This document shows positions 25,636 through 34,608 of a stretch of DNA of 64,000 bases, piece after piece. A model generated the notes under the pieces. That model saw only the letters and a list, made by a program, of their open reading frames with translations, did no database searches and was not told the origin of the DNA. This DNA comes from Parvibaculum sp. Its GTDB lineage: Bacteria; Pseudomonadota; Alphaproteobacteria; Parvibaculales; Parvibaculaceae. Numbering within the stretch: position 1 is the stretch's first letter; each line of letters begins with the position of its first letter. The DNA is taken from the NCBI RefSeq assembly GCF_030694575.1, contig NZ_JAUYUS010000094.1:48451-112450 (forward strand), in the 5' to 3' direction. The position numbers were made by a program, and so were the translations under genes.

Positions 25636-25663
25636 GGGCGGTTCGCAAGAACCGCCCTTTTTT
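25636..25663 (+). terminator. Second, tandem terminator behind diiron gene B
   Basis: GGGCGGTTC, loop GCAA, GAACCGCCC and six T. It is a direct repeat of the terminator 39 bp upstream and ends 25 bp before the next gene. Confidence 0.9.
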
Positions 25664-25688
25664 CATGTCACCCTGCTAGGCTGCCGCG

Positions 25689-26573
25689 ATGAACGATCTT
25701 CCCGACATCCCCGATCTTCCGTCCGGGCCCTGGCCGCTCATCGGCGAAGGTCTCTGGAGCTCCATCCACGATCTCGGCGACGGCACGGTGCTGAAGCTCG
25801 TGCGCCGTCACGCGGGCGGAACGGGCGGCCTCGGTTCCGGCGTCGCGCTTCACCGCCGCGAAGTGCTGGCGCTAACATTACTCGGCGGCGAGGAAAACGA
25901 TTTCTTCCGCGTGCCCGCGCTCATCGGCGAAGGCGCATTCGACAGCGGCGCGCATGCCGGCTGGCTCCGCATGTCCCATCTGCCCGGCACGGCGCCCGAT
26001 GCCGGACGCATCCTCTACGCTCCGCCCGAAACGCGCGATGCTTTTGGCGAAAGGCTCGGCGCCGCCATTGCCGAATTCCACATCGCCGCCACCGCGCACG
26101 CGCAAGCCGCGAACTCGAAGCTCGGCGACAGTATCGCCCGCAGCATCACGCTCGCCCGCGACCGCTTCGGCCAGCCGGACGATCACCGCGCGGCCGATAC
26201 CGTGCTCGCGGCCTGGGCGGGGGAATGCGAAGCCGGCCCGCTCGTCTTCGTCCATGGCGACGTCAACCTCTCCAACGTCATGGACCCGGGGCCGCGCGCG
26301 GCGCCCGGCCTCGTCGATTTCGCGGAAGCGGGCTTCAGCCTCGCCGAAGCCGATTTCCGCCATATGGACGGCTGGGGCCCGTTGCGCGACGCGGTCTTTC
26401 GCGGCTATGCGGCACGCAGCGGCCATGCGCCCGACATGCGCCGCGTTCATCTCGCCTCCGCCGCCAACGCGCTCTGCACCATCGCCATCGAAGGCGGCTC
26501 CGGACATCCGCGCGAGGCGATGCGCCGGCGCGGCCAGCTCGAACACTGCCTGGAGGCGGCAGGGCTCTCCTGA
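25689..26573 (+). CDS. Aminoglycoside/choline-kinase-like phosphotransferase
   Basis: A 294-residue protein of the APH kinase superfamily. The catalytic loop FVHGDVNLSNVMD and the metal-binding LVDFAEAG (Asp) are intact. The N-terminal lobe has a plausible nucleotide-binding Lys in TVLKLVRRH. The family contains many small-molecule kinases, so the substrate cannot be named. It starts 25 bp after the tandem terminators and so forms a separate transcript. Confidence 0.8.
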   Translation: MNDLPDIPDLPSGPWPLIGEGLWSSIHDLGDGTVLKLVRRHAGGTGGLGSGVALHRREVLALTLLGGEENDFFRVPALIGEGAFDSGAHAGWLRMSHLPGTAPDAGRILYAPPETRDAFGERLGAAIAEFHIAATAHAQAANSKLGDSIARSITLARDRFGQPDDHRAADTVLAAWAGECEAGPLVFVHGDVNLSNVMDPGPRAAPGLVDFAEAGFSLAEADFRHMDGWGPLRDAVFRGYAARSGHAPDMRRVHLASAANALCTIAIEGGSGHPREAMRRRGQLEHCLEAAGLS

Positions 26574-26616
26574 CCGCCTTGTGCGATTGCCTCACCGGCG
26601 CACCGCGCCTAGTTTG

Positions 26617-27111
26617 ATGCGCATGGCGAAAGACGATCTTCCAGACCTGCCCGACATGATGACGGACGAGTTCCGTCTGTTCGACGGTCGTCAATCCGCG
26701 ATCGCGGCAGGCGTGCAGCGCGGCTGCTGCCGGCTGTTGGCGCAGATGGGCTATGCGGCGGTGACGGAGCTCTCGCTCGCGACGGGACGGCGCGTCGACA
26801 TCATGGCACTCGGACCGAAAGGCGAAATCATCGTGCTCGAAATCAAGTCGAGCCTGGTCGACTACCGGACGGATGCGAAGTGGGAGGAGTATCTCGATTT
26901 CTGCGACCGCTTCTATTTCGCGGTGCCGCCGGAATTTCCGCGCGAAGTCATTCCCGGAGAAGTCGGCCTCGTCATCGCCGACCGCTTCGGCGCGGAAATC
27001 CTGCGGGAAGGCCCGCACGCGCCGCTGCCGCCCGCGCGCCGCAAGAAGCTCACACTCCACGCAGCGCGCGTGTCGGCCCGGCGCGTCCACCGGTTTCTCG
27101 ATCCGGAGTGA
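26617..27111 (+). CDS. mmcB: MmcB-family DNA repair protein
   Basis: A 164-residue PD-(D/E)xK nuclease-like protein. The motif RRVDIMALGPKGEIIVLEIKSS supplies Asp and the E-x-K catalytic pair, and DAKWEEYLDFCDRFYFAVP follows. In Caulobacter, MmcB is a damage-inducible protein that works with ImuB-type mutasome factors. The start may be ATG 26617 or 26623. No LexA box was identified. It follows the kinase gene by 43 bp. Confidence 0.82.
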   Translation: MRMAKDDLPDLPDMMTDEFRLFDGRQSAIAAGVQRGCCRLLAQMGYAAVTELSLATGRRVDIMALGPKGEIIVLEIKSSLVDYRTDAKWEEYLDFCDRFYFAVPPEFPREVIPGEVGLVIADRFGAEILREGPHAPLPPARRKKLTLHAARVSARRVHRFLDPE

Positions 27112-27132
27112 GGCGCCAACCAAAGCCGGATA

Positions 27133-27702
27133 TCAAGAGGTAAACATCACCCGCGATACCAGGGCGAGCTTGGTCCCGAAGAGCACCACCGCCGCAATCT
27201 GCATACCGAGAAAGAGATTCTGATCGATCACCCGCCTCGCAAAGCCGAGCCTGCCGGAGATCAACTCTTCAATGTCCTCGCGCGACGCGAGTTGTTCGGA
27301 GAGAAACTTCGCTCTCATATCCACGATACCGGATTTCCTGTGCCCGCCCTGCTCGACCTTGAAGCTCGTGAAAACCCGGTCCTCCGGCGGCAACCCCCGT
27401 TCGACCGAACAGATTTCCTGGTGCACGTGCGTCACGTCGCGACCGCGCGCCTTTATGACCTTTTGAAGATTGTCATTGGAGAAAAGCGCCACGAGAAAAA
27501 CAACGGCGGCAATCGCCAGCGAGGTGAACAAGGCGAGATGGTCGCCGGAGTCGCGCGGAAACTCGAGCAGAACGCCCAATGCGATCAACAAAAGAGATTG
27601 AAAGGTCACATTGATCGAGCGGTAGGACTGGAGAAGGCCTTCCTGCCAAACGGCCATCTGAAGCAGCGTGTCCCGTCGCTGCAGTGTCCGCGTGTCCGTC
27701 AT
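27133..27702 (-). CDS. Hypothetical membrane protein, three TM helices
   Basis: A 189-residue protein with helices at about 32-48, 58-77 and 165-185, and a soluble domain of about 85 residues between the second and third. I recognise no motif. It has more AT-rich codons than its neighbours, which may hint at a different origin. It is convergent with mmcB and 9 bp upstream of the regA stop on the same strand side. Confidence 0.6.
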   Translation of the reverse strand: MTDTRTLQRRDTLLQMAVWQEGLLQSYRSINVTFQSLLLIALGVLLEFPRDSGDHLALFTSLAIAAVVFLVALFSNDNLQKVIKARGRDVTHVHQEICSVERGLPPEDRVFTSFKVEQGGHRKSGIVDMRAKFLSEQLASREDIEELISGRLGFARRVIDQNLFLGMQIAAVVLFGTKLALVSRVMFTS

Positions 27703-27711
27703 GCGGCCACC

Positions 27712-28284
27712 CTACTTCGGCGCGCGCTTCGCCAGTATCCGCTGCAATGTGCGGCGGTGCATGTTGAGGCGGCGGGCGGTTTCCGAGACGTTGCGGTCGC
27801 AGAGCTCGTAGACACGCTGGATGTGTTCCCAGCGCACGCGGTCCGCCGACATCGGGTTCTCGGGCGGGCCGGCCTTTTCGTCGCCGGTCGCGAGCAGCGC
27901 GGCTTCGATCTGGTCGGCATCCGACGGCTTGGCGAGATAGTCGACCGCACCGAGCTTCACCGCCGTCACCGCCGTCGCGATATTGCCGTAACCGGTCAGC
28001 ACCACGATGCGGGCGTCGGGCCGCACCTCTTCCAGCGTCGCCACCACGTCGAGCCCGTTGCCGTCCTCGAGCCGCATGTCGACCACCGCGAAGCCCGGCT
28101 TTTTCGAGCGGGCGAGTTCCTTGCCCTCCTTCACGGTGCTGGCGGTGGTCACCTCGAAGCCGCGGCCTTCCATCGCGCGGGCAAGCCGCGTCAGGAAGGG
28201 GACGTCGTCGTCGACCAGCAGCAGGGTCCGGTCTTCAGGGATGGCGGGTGTTTCGTTTTCAGGCGCGTCGGCAGGTTTTGTCAC
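27712..28284 (-). CDS. regA: Redox response regulator of the RegA/ActR/PrrA family
   Basis: About 190 residues. The receiver domain has the acidic pair in LLLVDDDVPFL, the phospho-acceptor Asp in GFAVVDMRLEDGNGL, and Lys in LAKPSD. A short Pro-rich linker leads to a Fis-type helix-turn-helix (ETARRLNMHRRTLQRILAKRAPK), nearly invariant in this family. It controls respiration and redox genes in alphaproteobacteria. A GTG at 28284 is chosen to match family length; another GTG at 28335 would add 17 residues. Its kinase gene lies just upstream. Confidence 0.92.
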   Translation of the reverse strand: MTKPADAPENETPAIPEDRTLLLVDDDVPFLTRLARAMEGRGFEVTTASTVKEGKELARSKKPGFAVVDMRLEDGNGLDVVATLEEVRPDARIVVLTGYGNIATAVTAVKLGAVDYLAKPSDADQIEAALLATGDEKAGPPENPMSADRVRWEHIQRVYELCDRNVSETARRLNMHRRTLQRILAKRAPK

Positions 28285-28363
28285 GTGGTCGTCCAATCTC
28301 TGTCGGAATTGGCGTGATTCTAGGCCGGATGGCACATTTTAGCCAGTCCGGGAAAGCTTCCGC

Positions 28364-29770
28364 TCAGATGGTCTCTCTCACGCTCCCGGCCACCGGAAAG
28401 GCGGGCTCCGCCTCGATGGCGCGGCGCGGCCAACGCATGGCAAGACGGGCACCTCCCTTGCCGTCGGTGCGGTTGGCGATCTCGACGGTCGCGCCCGTGC
28501 GCTCCAGCAGCGTCTTGCCGATGAAGAAGCCGAGCCCCATGCCCTCATGGCCGCTGTCGGGATCGGCGGCGGCGTTGCGCTTGCGGGGCCGCGTCGTGAC
28601 ATAGGGTTCGCCGAGCTTTTCCAGCACGTCGGGCGCGAAGCCCGGGCCGTCGTCGGTGATGACGATCGAGATATGTCCCTTGCCGTAATAGGCGGTGACG
28701 GCCACTTCCTCGCGTGCGAAATCGGCGGCATTTTCGATGAAGTTGCCGAGGCCATAGAGCATTTCCGGGCGGCGCCAGATTTCCGGTTCGCTCGCGCCCT
28801 CTTCGTCCGCGACGACATCGATGCGGAAGGTCACGTCCATATCGCGATGGGGCGCCACCACCTCGTCGAGCAGCGCGTGCAGCGGCAGGCGCGAATAGAT
28901 GACGTCGGTGCCGTCCGGCTGGCGCGACAAGCGCGAGAGAATGTCCTTGCAGCGTTCGGCCTGGCTGTGAAGGAGCGCGAGATCCTCCTTCATGTCACTC
29001 TCGCTCACACCGCCACGCATCAGCTCCTTCGAGACGAGCGAGATGGTGCCGAGCGGCGTGCCGAGTTCATGCGCGGCGGCGGCTGCGAGGCCGTCCAGCG
29101 CGGAGAGGCGCTGCGCGCGGGCGAGCACAAGCTGCGTCGCGGAGAGCGCGGCCGACATGCGCCGCGATTCCTGCGAGATGCGCCAGGCATAGGCCGCCAT
29201 GAAACCGAGGCCGAGCAGCAACGCCAGCCAATGGCCGGTGACATAGAGCGAGGGCAGGTGCGGCTCCTCGTCCGGCCGCCACGGCAGCGGCATGTGGAAC
29301 CAGGCAAGCAGCGTCACATAGGTAAAGGCCTGCGCGAGCAGGAAGCCCGTGCTGCGGAGCGACAGCGTCGTTGCCGAAATCGTCACCGGCGCCATGAAGA
29401 GAAGCGCGAAGGGATTTTGCAGGCCGCCGGTCAGGAACAGCAGCACGGCGAGCTGCGCGAGATCGATGGCGAGATAGACCGCCGCCTGCCAGTCCGGCAG
29501 GCGCGTCGCCGAGCGGTAGCGGAGCGTGAGGAACACGTTGAGCCAGGCGGATGCCGCAATGACCGCGAGACAGAGGCCGAGCGGCAACGGGAAGCCCATG
29601 CCGAAATGGACGACCAGCACGGCACCAAGCTGACCGGCGATGGCAAGCCAGCGCAGGATGACAAGCGTCTGCAGCCGCACCTGCCCGCTCGGATCGCCCG
29701 GCGCAATACGGCCCGCCAGAAAGTTCCGGCGCAGCCAGCGCATGCTGCCGCGGTCCTCGATCATGGTCAT
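28364..29770 (-). CDS. regB: Redox sensor histidine kinase of the RegB/ActS/PrrB family
   Basis: A 468-residue kinase with six N-terminal membrane helices. The quinone-sensing loop GGLQNPFALLF is present. The H-box is HELGTPLGTISLV, and the conserved redox cysteine is in AERCKDILSRL. N and G boxes (FIENAADFA, DDGPGFAPD, GMGLGFFIG) are intact. It should phosphorylate RegA according to the redox state of the quinone pool. regA follows 28-80 bp downstream depending on its start. Confidence 0.94.
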   Translation of the reverse strand: MTMIEDRGSMRWLRRNFLAGRIAPGDPSGQVRLQTLVILRWLAIAGQLGAVLVVHFGMGFPLPLGLCLAVIAASAWLNVFLTLRYRSATRLPDWQAAVYLAIDLAQLAVLLFLTGGLQNPFALLFMAPVTISATTLSLRSTGFLLAQAFTYVTLLAWFHMPLPWRPDEEPHLPSLYVTGHWLALLLGLGFMAAYAWRISQESRRMSAALSATQLVLARAQRLSALDGLAAAAAHELGTPLGTISLVSKELMRGGVSESDMKEDLALLHSQAERCKDILSRLSRQPDGTDVIYSRLPLHALLDEVVAPHRDMDVTFRIDVVADEEGASEPEIWRRPEMLYGLGNFIENAADFAREEVAVTAYYGKGHISIVITDDGPGFAPDVLEKLGEPYVTTRPRKRNAAADPDSGHEGMGLGFFIGKTLLERTGATVEIANRTDGKGGARLAMRWPRRAIEAEPAFPVAGSVRETI

Positions 29771-29864
29771 GGAATCTCTCCGCCAGCGTTTCCCGCGCGC
29801 AGTCTAGAACTTCCCGCCCGCTCCGTCATAGCGGGCAGGGGGTCGCAGGGGGAAACGTCCGGGC

Positions 29865-30935
29865 TCAGATGTTGGAGGGCCAGGTGCCGGCGAGCGGCCG
29901 CGTCTCGCCGATCCGCATGATCCATGCGTTTTCGGGTTCGTAGCCCTGCTCGTCCGCCGCCTTGAGGAAGCGCTCCGGCGGCTCGAAGGGCGGCTCCACC
30001 GTGAGAAGCACCGTGCCCCAATGCATGCCGACGATACGGCGTGCCTTCAGGTCGCGGCCCATCTGCACCGCTTCTTCGGGCGTCGCGTGGGAGGCCTTCA
30101 TCATCACCCGCGGCTCGTAGGCGCCAATGCCGAGCAGCGCCGTGTCGAAGGGGCCATAGGCATCGCCGATGTCGCTGAAGATCGGGCCGTAGCCGCTGTC
30201 GCCGCCGAAGAAGATGTGATGCGCCTCGCTCTTCAGCGCGAAGCCCGCCCAGAGCGTGCGATTGGTGTCGAAGCCCGAGCGCCGCGACCAGTGGACCACC
30301 GGCAGCGCCGTCACGGTCACGCCGCGCGTCTCGTAACGCTCGTGCCAATCGAGTTCGACGACATTCGGGAAACCGCGGTCGCGGAAAAACTTCGCGAGAC
30401 GAAGCGGAACGATCACCGTCATGCGATGCTTGTGCGGCAACCGCGCCAGCGCGCGCTCGTCGAGATGGTCGTAATGATTGTGGCTGACGATGAGAAGATC
30501 GATGGGCGGCAGCGCCGAAATGGGCACGCCCGATTTCACATAGCGGCGCGGGCCGAGCCCGGCCGGTCCGGCGAAAGTCGTGAGGTAAGGATCGGTCAGC
30601 ACGGTGAGGCCGCCAACGCGGATCAGGAACGAGGCGTGGCCGAGCCAGGTCAGGAAATCGGCATCGGTCTTCGTGTGGGCCTGCAGGTCGCGCACGGCTT
30701 CATGGCGCGGCACGACATGGCCTTCCGGCACCTCGACCTTGCGGGCGCCCATCTTCAGCATTTCAAGAAAGAACGGCCCCGCATGACGCATCCGGCCCTG
30801 TCCGCGGCTGGCGCAACCGGGCGGATTGCGGAACGTGCCGTCCGGCATGTGGTGCCACGGGCGCGGCTCCGCTTCGGCGACCGCGGCCGCAGCCTCCGCT
30901 TTCGCGGCTTTCGATGATGCGCCTCGCTCTTTCAT
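29865..30935 (-). CDS. MBL-fold metallo-hydrolase (NAPE-PLD/UlaG-like)
   Basis: A 356-residue metallo-beta-lactamase-fold protein. The metal-binding motif SHNHYDHLD (H-x-H-x-D-H) and later histidines in LPVVHWSRRSG, FGGDSGYGP and VGMHWGT are present. The N-terminal part is basic and Pro-rich. It resembles the family including N-acyl-phosphatidylethanolamine phospholipase D. The actual substrate is unknown; a membrane lipid is a reasonable guess. Confidence 0.85.
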   Translation of the reverse strand: MKERGASSKAAKAEAAAAVAEAEPRPWHHMPDGTFRNPPGCASRGQGRMRHAGPFFLEMLKMGARKVEVPEGHVVPRHEAVRDLQAHTKTDADFLTWLGHASFLIRVGGLTVLTDPYLTTFAGPAGLGPRRYVKSGVPISALPPIDLLIVSHNHYDHLDERALARLPHKHRMTVIVPLRLAKFFRDRGFPNVVELDWHERYETRGVTVTALPVVHWSRRSGFDTNRTLWAGFALKSEAHHIFFGGDSGYGPIFSDIGDAYGPFDTALLGIGAYEPRVMMKASHATPEEAVQMGRDLKARRIVGMHWGTVLLTVEPPFEPPERFLKAADEQGYEPENAWIMRIGETRPLAGTWPSNI

Positions 30936-30993
30936 TCGTACCTGATGCCGGTTTTTTCGATCCTATAGAGATAGGGCGCCGGAGCCGCTCAAC

Positions 30994-31033
30994 AAGGGAG
31001 CCTGCGGCGCGGGAAGGGAGCCTGCGGCGCGAG
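30994..31033. repeat. Two tandem 20-bp repeats
   Basis: AAGGGAGCCTGCGGCGCG plus two bases occurs twice in direct succession between the metallo-hydrolase and ankyrin genes. No function is evident. Confidence 0.65.
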
Positions 31034-31046
31034 GCCGCTGCCGCCG

Positions 31047-31625
31047 TCAGGCGCCGGCATTCCGCAACAGGTTGGCGATCTCGCTGAAATGGCTTTCTTC
31101 GGCGAGATCGAGCGCCGAACGGCCGGTGACGTCGGTGGCGTAGACATCGACGTCGTAGCGGATCAGCAGTTCCACCACGGCGGCGTGGCGGGCGCGCGTC
31201 GCGATGAGGAGCGGCACCTCGCGGTTTGCACCCGGCCGGTCCGGGTTGGCACCGGCGGCGAGCAGCGCCTCGGCGATCGCGGCGCGGCCCGCAAGCGCGG
31301 CTAGCGACAGCGGGGTGGTGCCGTCGGGCGCGCGGCGGTCGGGATCGGCGCCGTTGTCGAGCAGCAGCTGTACCGTCGAGAGGTGGCCGTTGCCGACCGC
31401 GAGGACCAGCATCGGGATACGGTCGGCGCCGCTTTCGTTCGGCGACACGCCCTTGACGAGCGCGGCCTTGAGCGCCTTGTCGTCGCCGGTGCGCGCGGCC
31501 TGGACGGTCTCGTTGTCGATGATGTAATTGGTCGGCCCGCCCGGCTGCATCGCCTCGGCCGCCGGCACGCTCCAAAGGGCGAGCGCCACAAGGGCGGCGA
31601 AGGGCAGGCCCATACTGCGTGTCAT
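31047..31625 (-). CDS. Secreted ankyrin-repeat protein
   Basis: A 192-residue protein with a signal peptide (about 1-25, ending AAEA) and at least four ankyrin repeats of the form D-x-x-x-P-x-x-x-A. Examples are GVSPNESGADRIPMLVLAV and GADPDRRAPDGTTPLSLAA. It probably mediates protein contacts in the periplasm. The ATG at 31625 is chosen because it places the signal peptide at the N-terminus. It is divergent from the SCO gene. Confidence 0.8.
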   Translation of the reverse strand: MTRSMGLPFAALVALALWSVPAAEAMQPGGPTNYIIDNETVQAARTGDDKALKAALVKGVSPNESGADRIPMLVLAVGNGHLSTVQLLLDNGADPDRRAPDGTTPLSLAALAGRAAIAEALLAAGANPDRPGANREVPLLIATRARHAAVVELLIRYDVDVYATDVTGRSALDLAEESHFSEIANLLRNAGA

Positions 31626-31794
31626 TTTGTCGCCAGCGGCGGCATTGCGATGTCGAAACATTTCTCTCACGGCTCATTTGACGGTAGACAGGCGAGTAGG
31701 GCCGGTGCCATGCCGCGCCCTCAAGGCTTGCGAGTATAGACCAACGAACGGCGCGCGTCCGCAATCGCGGAACCGCGCAACAAGGAGAACGGCG

Positions 31795-32409
31795 ATGTCG
31801 CGCAACGGCCTGATTGCACTCGTAGCGGGCGTACTCGTCGCCATCGTCGCGGGATGGTGGCTTTCGGAGATCGCCGTCGAGATGGCGGACGAGGGCGACA
31901 AGCCGGTGGTGTCGACCGGCGAGGCCCGTGTGGGCGGCCCCTTCACCCTGGTCGATCAGAACGGCAAGACGGTCACGGACGAGGATTTCCGGGGCCGCTA
32001 CATGCTGGTCTATTTCGGATTCACCTTCTGCCCCGATGTCTGCCCGACCGAACTCAGCATCATGGCGACCGCCATCGAAATGCTCGGCAAGGACGGCGAG
32101 AAGGTCCAGCCGGTCTTCATCACCATCGATCCGGAGCGCGATAAGCCGGAAATCATGGCGCGCTATGTGCCGCTGTTCCATCCGCGGCTCGTCGGCCTCA
32201 CCGGTTCGCCCGAACGGATCGCCGAGGTGGCCAACGCCTATCACGTCTTCTACCGCAAGGCGGAGGACGAAAGCTCGCCGGAGGACTACACGATGGATCA
32301 TTCCTCCATCGTCTTCCTGATGGGGCCGAAGGGCGAATATCTGAAGCTCTTCCCGCCGGCCACGTCTCCCGACAAGATGGCCAAAGAGATCGCGTCCTAT
32401 ATCGAGTAG
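31795..32409 (+). CDS. SCO1/SenC-family copper chaperone
   Basis: A 204-residue membrane-anchored thioredoxin-fold protein. An N-terminal helix (about 5-24) is followed by the copper motif FCPDVCPTELS and the distal His in YTMDHSSIVFL. SCO proteins deliver copper to the CuA site of cytochrome c oxidase or act as thiol reductases. AAGGAG precedes the ATG. No oxidase gene is adjacent. Confidence 0.9.
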   Translation: MSRNGLIALVAGVLVAIVAGWWLSEIAVEMADEGDKPVVSTGEARVGGPFTLVDQNGKTVTDEDFRGRYMLVYFGFTFCPDVCPTELSIMATAIEMLGKDGEKVQPVFITIDPERDKPEIMARYVPLFHPRLVGLTGSPERIAEVANAYHVFYRKAEDESSPEDYTMDHSSIVFLMGPKGEYLKLFPPATSPDKMAKEIASYIE

Positions 32410-32464
32410 CAGGTGAGGAGTGCTGTCCTAATCGGCAGTTTCGTCACAGGCGTTCGTCAGTGTC

Positions 32465-32493
32465 TTGACGGTTTTCCGGGATCGCCTTATGGT
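32465..32493 (+). promoter_or_regulatory. Promoter of the leuA transcript
   Basis: TTGACG (32465-32470), a 17-bp spacer and TATGGT (32488-32493). Transcription would start near 32500, at or just before the ATG of a Leu-rich small ORF. Confidence 0.6.
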
Positions 32494-32500
32494 CCGGCTC

Positions 32501-32584
32501 ATGGAACGCAACCGGCATATCGCCCTCGGCCAGACGCTCGGCCTTGAACTCGCCCTTCTCCGGGGCGCGCTCCTCTGCGCCTGA
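32501..32584 (+). CDS. Leucine-rich upstream ORF (putative leuA leader peptide)
   Basis: A 27-codon ORF with eight leucine codons (six CTC, two CTT), seven of them within codons 13-25. Its ATG lies at the predicted transcription start, so it would be translated leaderless. leuA begins 107 bp after its stop. The CTGCGC/GCGCAG hairpin at its stop codon could compete with an earlier GGCGC/GCGCC pairing. A Leu-sensing attenuator is the inference. I see no classical U-tract terminator downstream, so the mechanism may differ from the enteric one. Confidence 0.5.
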   Translation: MERNRHIALGQTLGLELALLRGALLCA

Positions 32585-32690
32585 GCGCAGAAAAACATTT
32601 ACCTTCAGACATTTTCCGAATTCTCCTGCGCCGCGTGAGTGCAACGCAAGCCCATGCCGCGCGCCTTTCCGTTGATGTGCGAGAACCGTC

Positions 32691-34382
32691 ATGTTGAAGA
32701 ACCCTTCCGTCAAATACCGCGCCTTCGCGCCGGTGCCGCTCACCGACCGGCAATGGCCGTCGAAGACGATCACCAAGCCGCCGATCTGGATGAGCACCGA
32801 TCTTCGCGACGGCAACCAGGCGCTTTTCGAGCCGATGAACGCGGAACGGAAGCTCCGCATGTTCGAGATGCTGGTGAAGATCGGCTTCAAGGAAATCGAG
32901 GCGGGTTTCCCGTCCGCCTCCGACACGGATTTCGGCTTCATCCGCAAGCTCGTGGAAGAAGGCCGCGTGCCGGACGACGTGCATGTGGAAGTGCTGACGC
33001 AGGCACGGCCGGAACTCATCGCGCGCACGATGGAAAGCCTGCGCGGCGCGAAGAACGCGATCGTCCATGTCTATAACGCGACCGCGCCGAATTTCCGCGA
33101 GGTCGTGTTCAATCAGGGCAAGCAGGGCGTGAAGGCCATTGCGACGGAAAGTGCCTATCAGATAAAGGAAATCGCGGCGTCGCAGCCCGAAACGAACTGG
33201 ACCTTCCAGTACAGCCCGGAAGTCTTTTCCGGTACCGAACTCGACTTCGCGAAGGAAGTCGTCGATGCCGTGACGGCGATCTGGGAAGCGGGTCCGGAAC
33301 GGAAAGTCGTCATCAACCTGCCGGCGACGGTGGAAATGGCGACGCCGAACATCTATGCCGACCAGATCGAATGGATGCACCGCAATCTCGAACGGCGCGA
33401 CGGCATCATATTGTCCGTGCACCCGCATAACGATCGCGGCACGGCGGTGGCGGCAGCGGAGCTGGCGGTGATGGCGGGCGCGGACCGCGTCGAAGGCTGT
33501 CTCTTCGGCAATGGCGAGCGCACGGGCAATGTCGATCTCGTCACGCTCGCGCTCAATCTCTACAGCCAGGGCATCGATCCGGGACTGGATTTCTCGCAGA
33601 TCAACGAGATCGCGCGCACGGCGGAATATTGCACGCAGTTGCCGATCCATCCGCGCCACCCCTATGTCGGCGATCTGGTGTTCACGGCTTTTTCCGGCTC
33701 GCATCAGGATGCGATCAAGAAGGGGCTTGCCGCCTACAAGGCGGGCGACATCTGGCAGGTGCCCTATCTGCCGCTCGATCCGAAGGATCTGGGGCGGACC
33801 TATGAATCGATCATTCGCGTCAACAGCCAGTCCGGCAAGGGGGGCGTCTCCTATCTGCTGGAAGCGGAATACGACCTTCGACTGCCGCGCAGGCTGCAGG
33901 TCGAATTCAGTTCCGCCGTCCAGCGCGTGACGGACGACACCGGCAAGGAAGTCCGTGCCGCCGACATCTGGCAAATCTTCGAGCGCGAGTATCTCACGCG
34001 CGCGGAGCCCCTCGAATATGTGTCGCACACGCTGTTCGACGAGGGCGGCAGGCAGGGCGTCAAAATCCGTGTACGGCGCTTCGGCCGGGACGAGGAACTG
34101 AGCGGCTTCGGCAACGGACCGATCGACGCGGCGATGGATGCGCTGAAGCTCGGCGTCGAGCTTCGTCATTACGAAGAGCATTCGATCGGGTCCGGCACCG
34201 ACGCGAAGGCGGTCGCCTTCATGGAAGTCGCCGATCCCGAACATCCGGGCGATCTTTTCGGTGTCGGCATCGATGCCAACATCATCACTGCCTCGTTCAA
34301 GGCGATGGTGAGTGCCGCCAACCGGGCGGCATCGCGACGGCCTAAAACCGAGTGGGCGCGGCTCTGCGGCGGCGCCGGATAG
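32691..34382 (+). CDS. leuA: 2-isopropylmalate synthase (LeuA2 form)
   Basis: A 563-residue enzyme that condenses acetyl-CoA with 2-oxoisovalerate, the first committed step to leucine. The catalytic TIM barrel has [12 protein letters not shown] near the N-terminus and the metal-binding HPHNDRGTA. The LeuA dimer/allosteric domain is at the C-terminus (about 430-560). The length fits the longer LeuA2 type of about 560 residues. The start [12 protein letters not shown] is typical. Confidence 0.94.
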   Translation: MLKNPSVKYRAFAPVPLTDRQWPSKTITKPPIWMSTDLRDGNQALFEPMNAERKLRMFEMLVKIGFKEIEAGFPSASDTDFGFIRKLVEEGRVPDDVHVEVLTQARPELIARTMESLRGAKNAIVHVYNATAPNFREVVFNQGKQGVKAIATESAYQIKEIAASQPETNWTFQYSPEVFSGTELDFAKEVVDAVTAIWEAGPERKVVINLPATVEMATPNIYADQIEWMHRNLERRDGIILSVHPHNDRGTAVAAAELAVMAGADRVEGCLFGNGERTGNVDLVTLALNLYSQGIDPGLDFSQINEIARTAEYCTQLPIHPRHPYVGDLVFTAFSGSHQDAIKKGLAAYKAGDIWQVPYLPLDPKDLGRTYESIIRVNSQSGKGGVSYLLEAEYDLRLPRRLQVEFSSAVQRVTDDTGKEVRAADIWQIFEREYLTRAEPLEYVSHTLFDEGGRQGVKIRVRRFGRDEELSGFGNGPIDAAMDALKLGVELRHYEEHSIGSGTDAKAVAFMEVADPEHPGDLFGVGIDANIITASFKAMVSAANRAASRRPKTEWARLCGGAG

Positions 34383-34409
34383 GGGGATTTATCCCCGCTT
34401 TTCGGGCTT

Positions 34410-34438
34410 CTGTCATTGAACTGTCATGAAAATGTCAT
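34410..34438 (+). promoter_or_regulatory. Pho box upstream of phaZ
   Basis: Three repeats 11 bp apart: CTGTCAT, CTGTCAT and ATGTCAT, separated by TGAA and GAAA. This matches the PhoB site consensus (CTGTCAT repeats). It forms the left arm of an imperfect inverted repeat with the box at 34457-34485. Confidence 0.85.
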
Positions 34439-34456
34439 GGAGAGAAAAATCGCTCC

Positions 34457-34485
34457 ATGACGTTTTTGTGACAGTCGTGTGACAG
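34457..34485 (-). promoter_or_regulatory. Second Pho box, opposite orientation
   Basis: On the minus strand: CTGTCAC, ACGA, CTGTCAC, AAAA, ACGTCAT. The two boxes face each other across about 18 bp, so PhoB could bind both strands. Confidence 0.75.
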
Positions 34486-34554
34486 CGACCATTCCATTCA
34501 CCGTAATGCCAAAAAAATACGCTTGGACAGGCCGCACTCGAAGCCTACATTAAT

Positions 34555-34569
34555 TGTTGCGGCGCAACA
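34555..34569. promoter_or_regulatory. TGTTGC/GCAACA palindrome, possible PhaR-like operator
   Basis: TGTTGC, GGC, GCAACA is a perfect inverted repeat 40 bp before the phaZ start. PHA regulators of the PhaR type bind TGC/GCA-type palindromes. The identity is an inference from sequence form and position. Confidence 0.45.
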
Positions 34570-34608
34570 TAAGGCGCGGGGGACAAGACGGCTGATGCGA
34601 GGTGTAGC

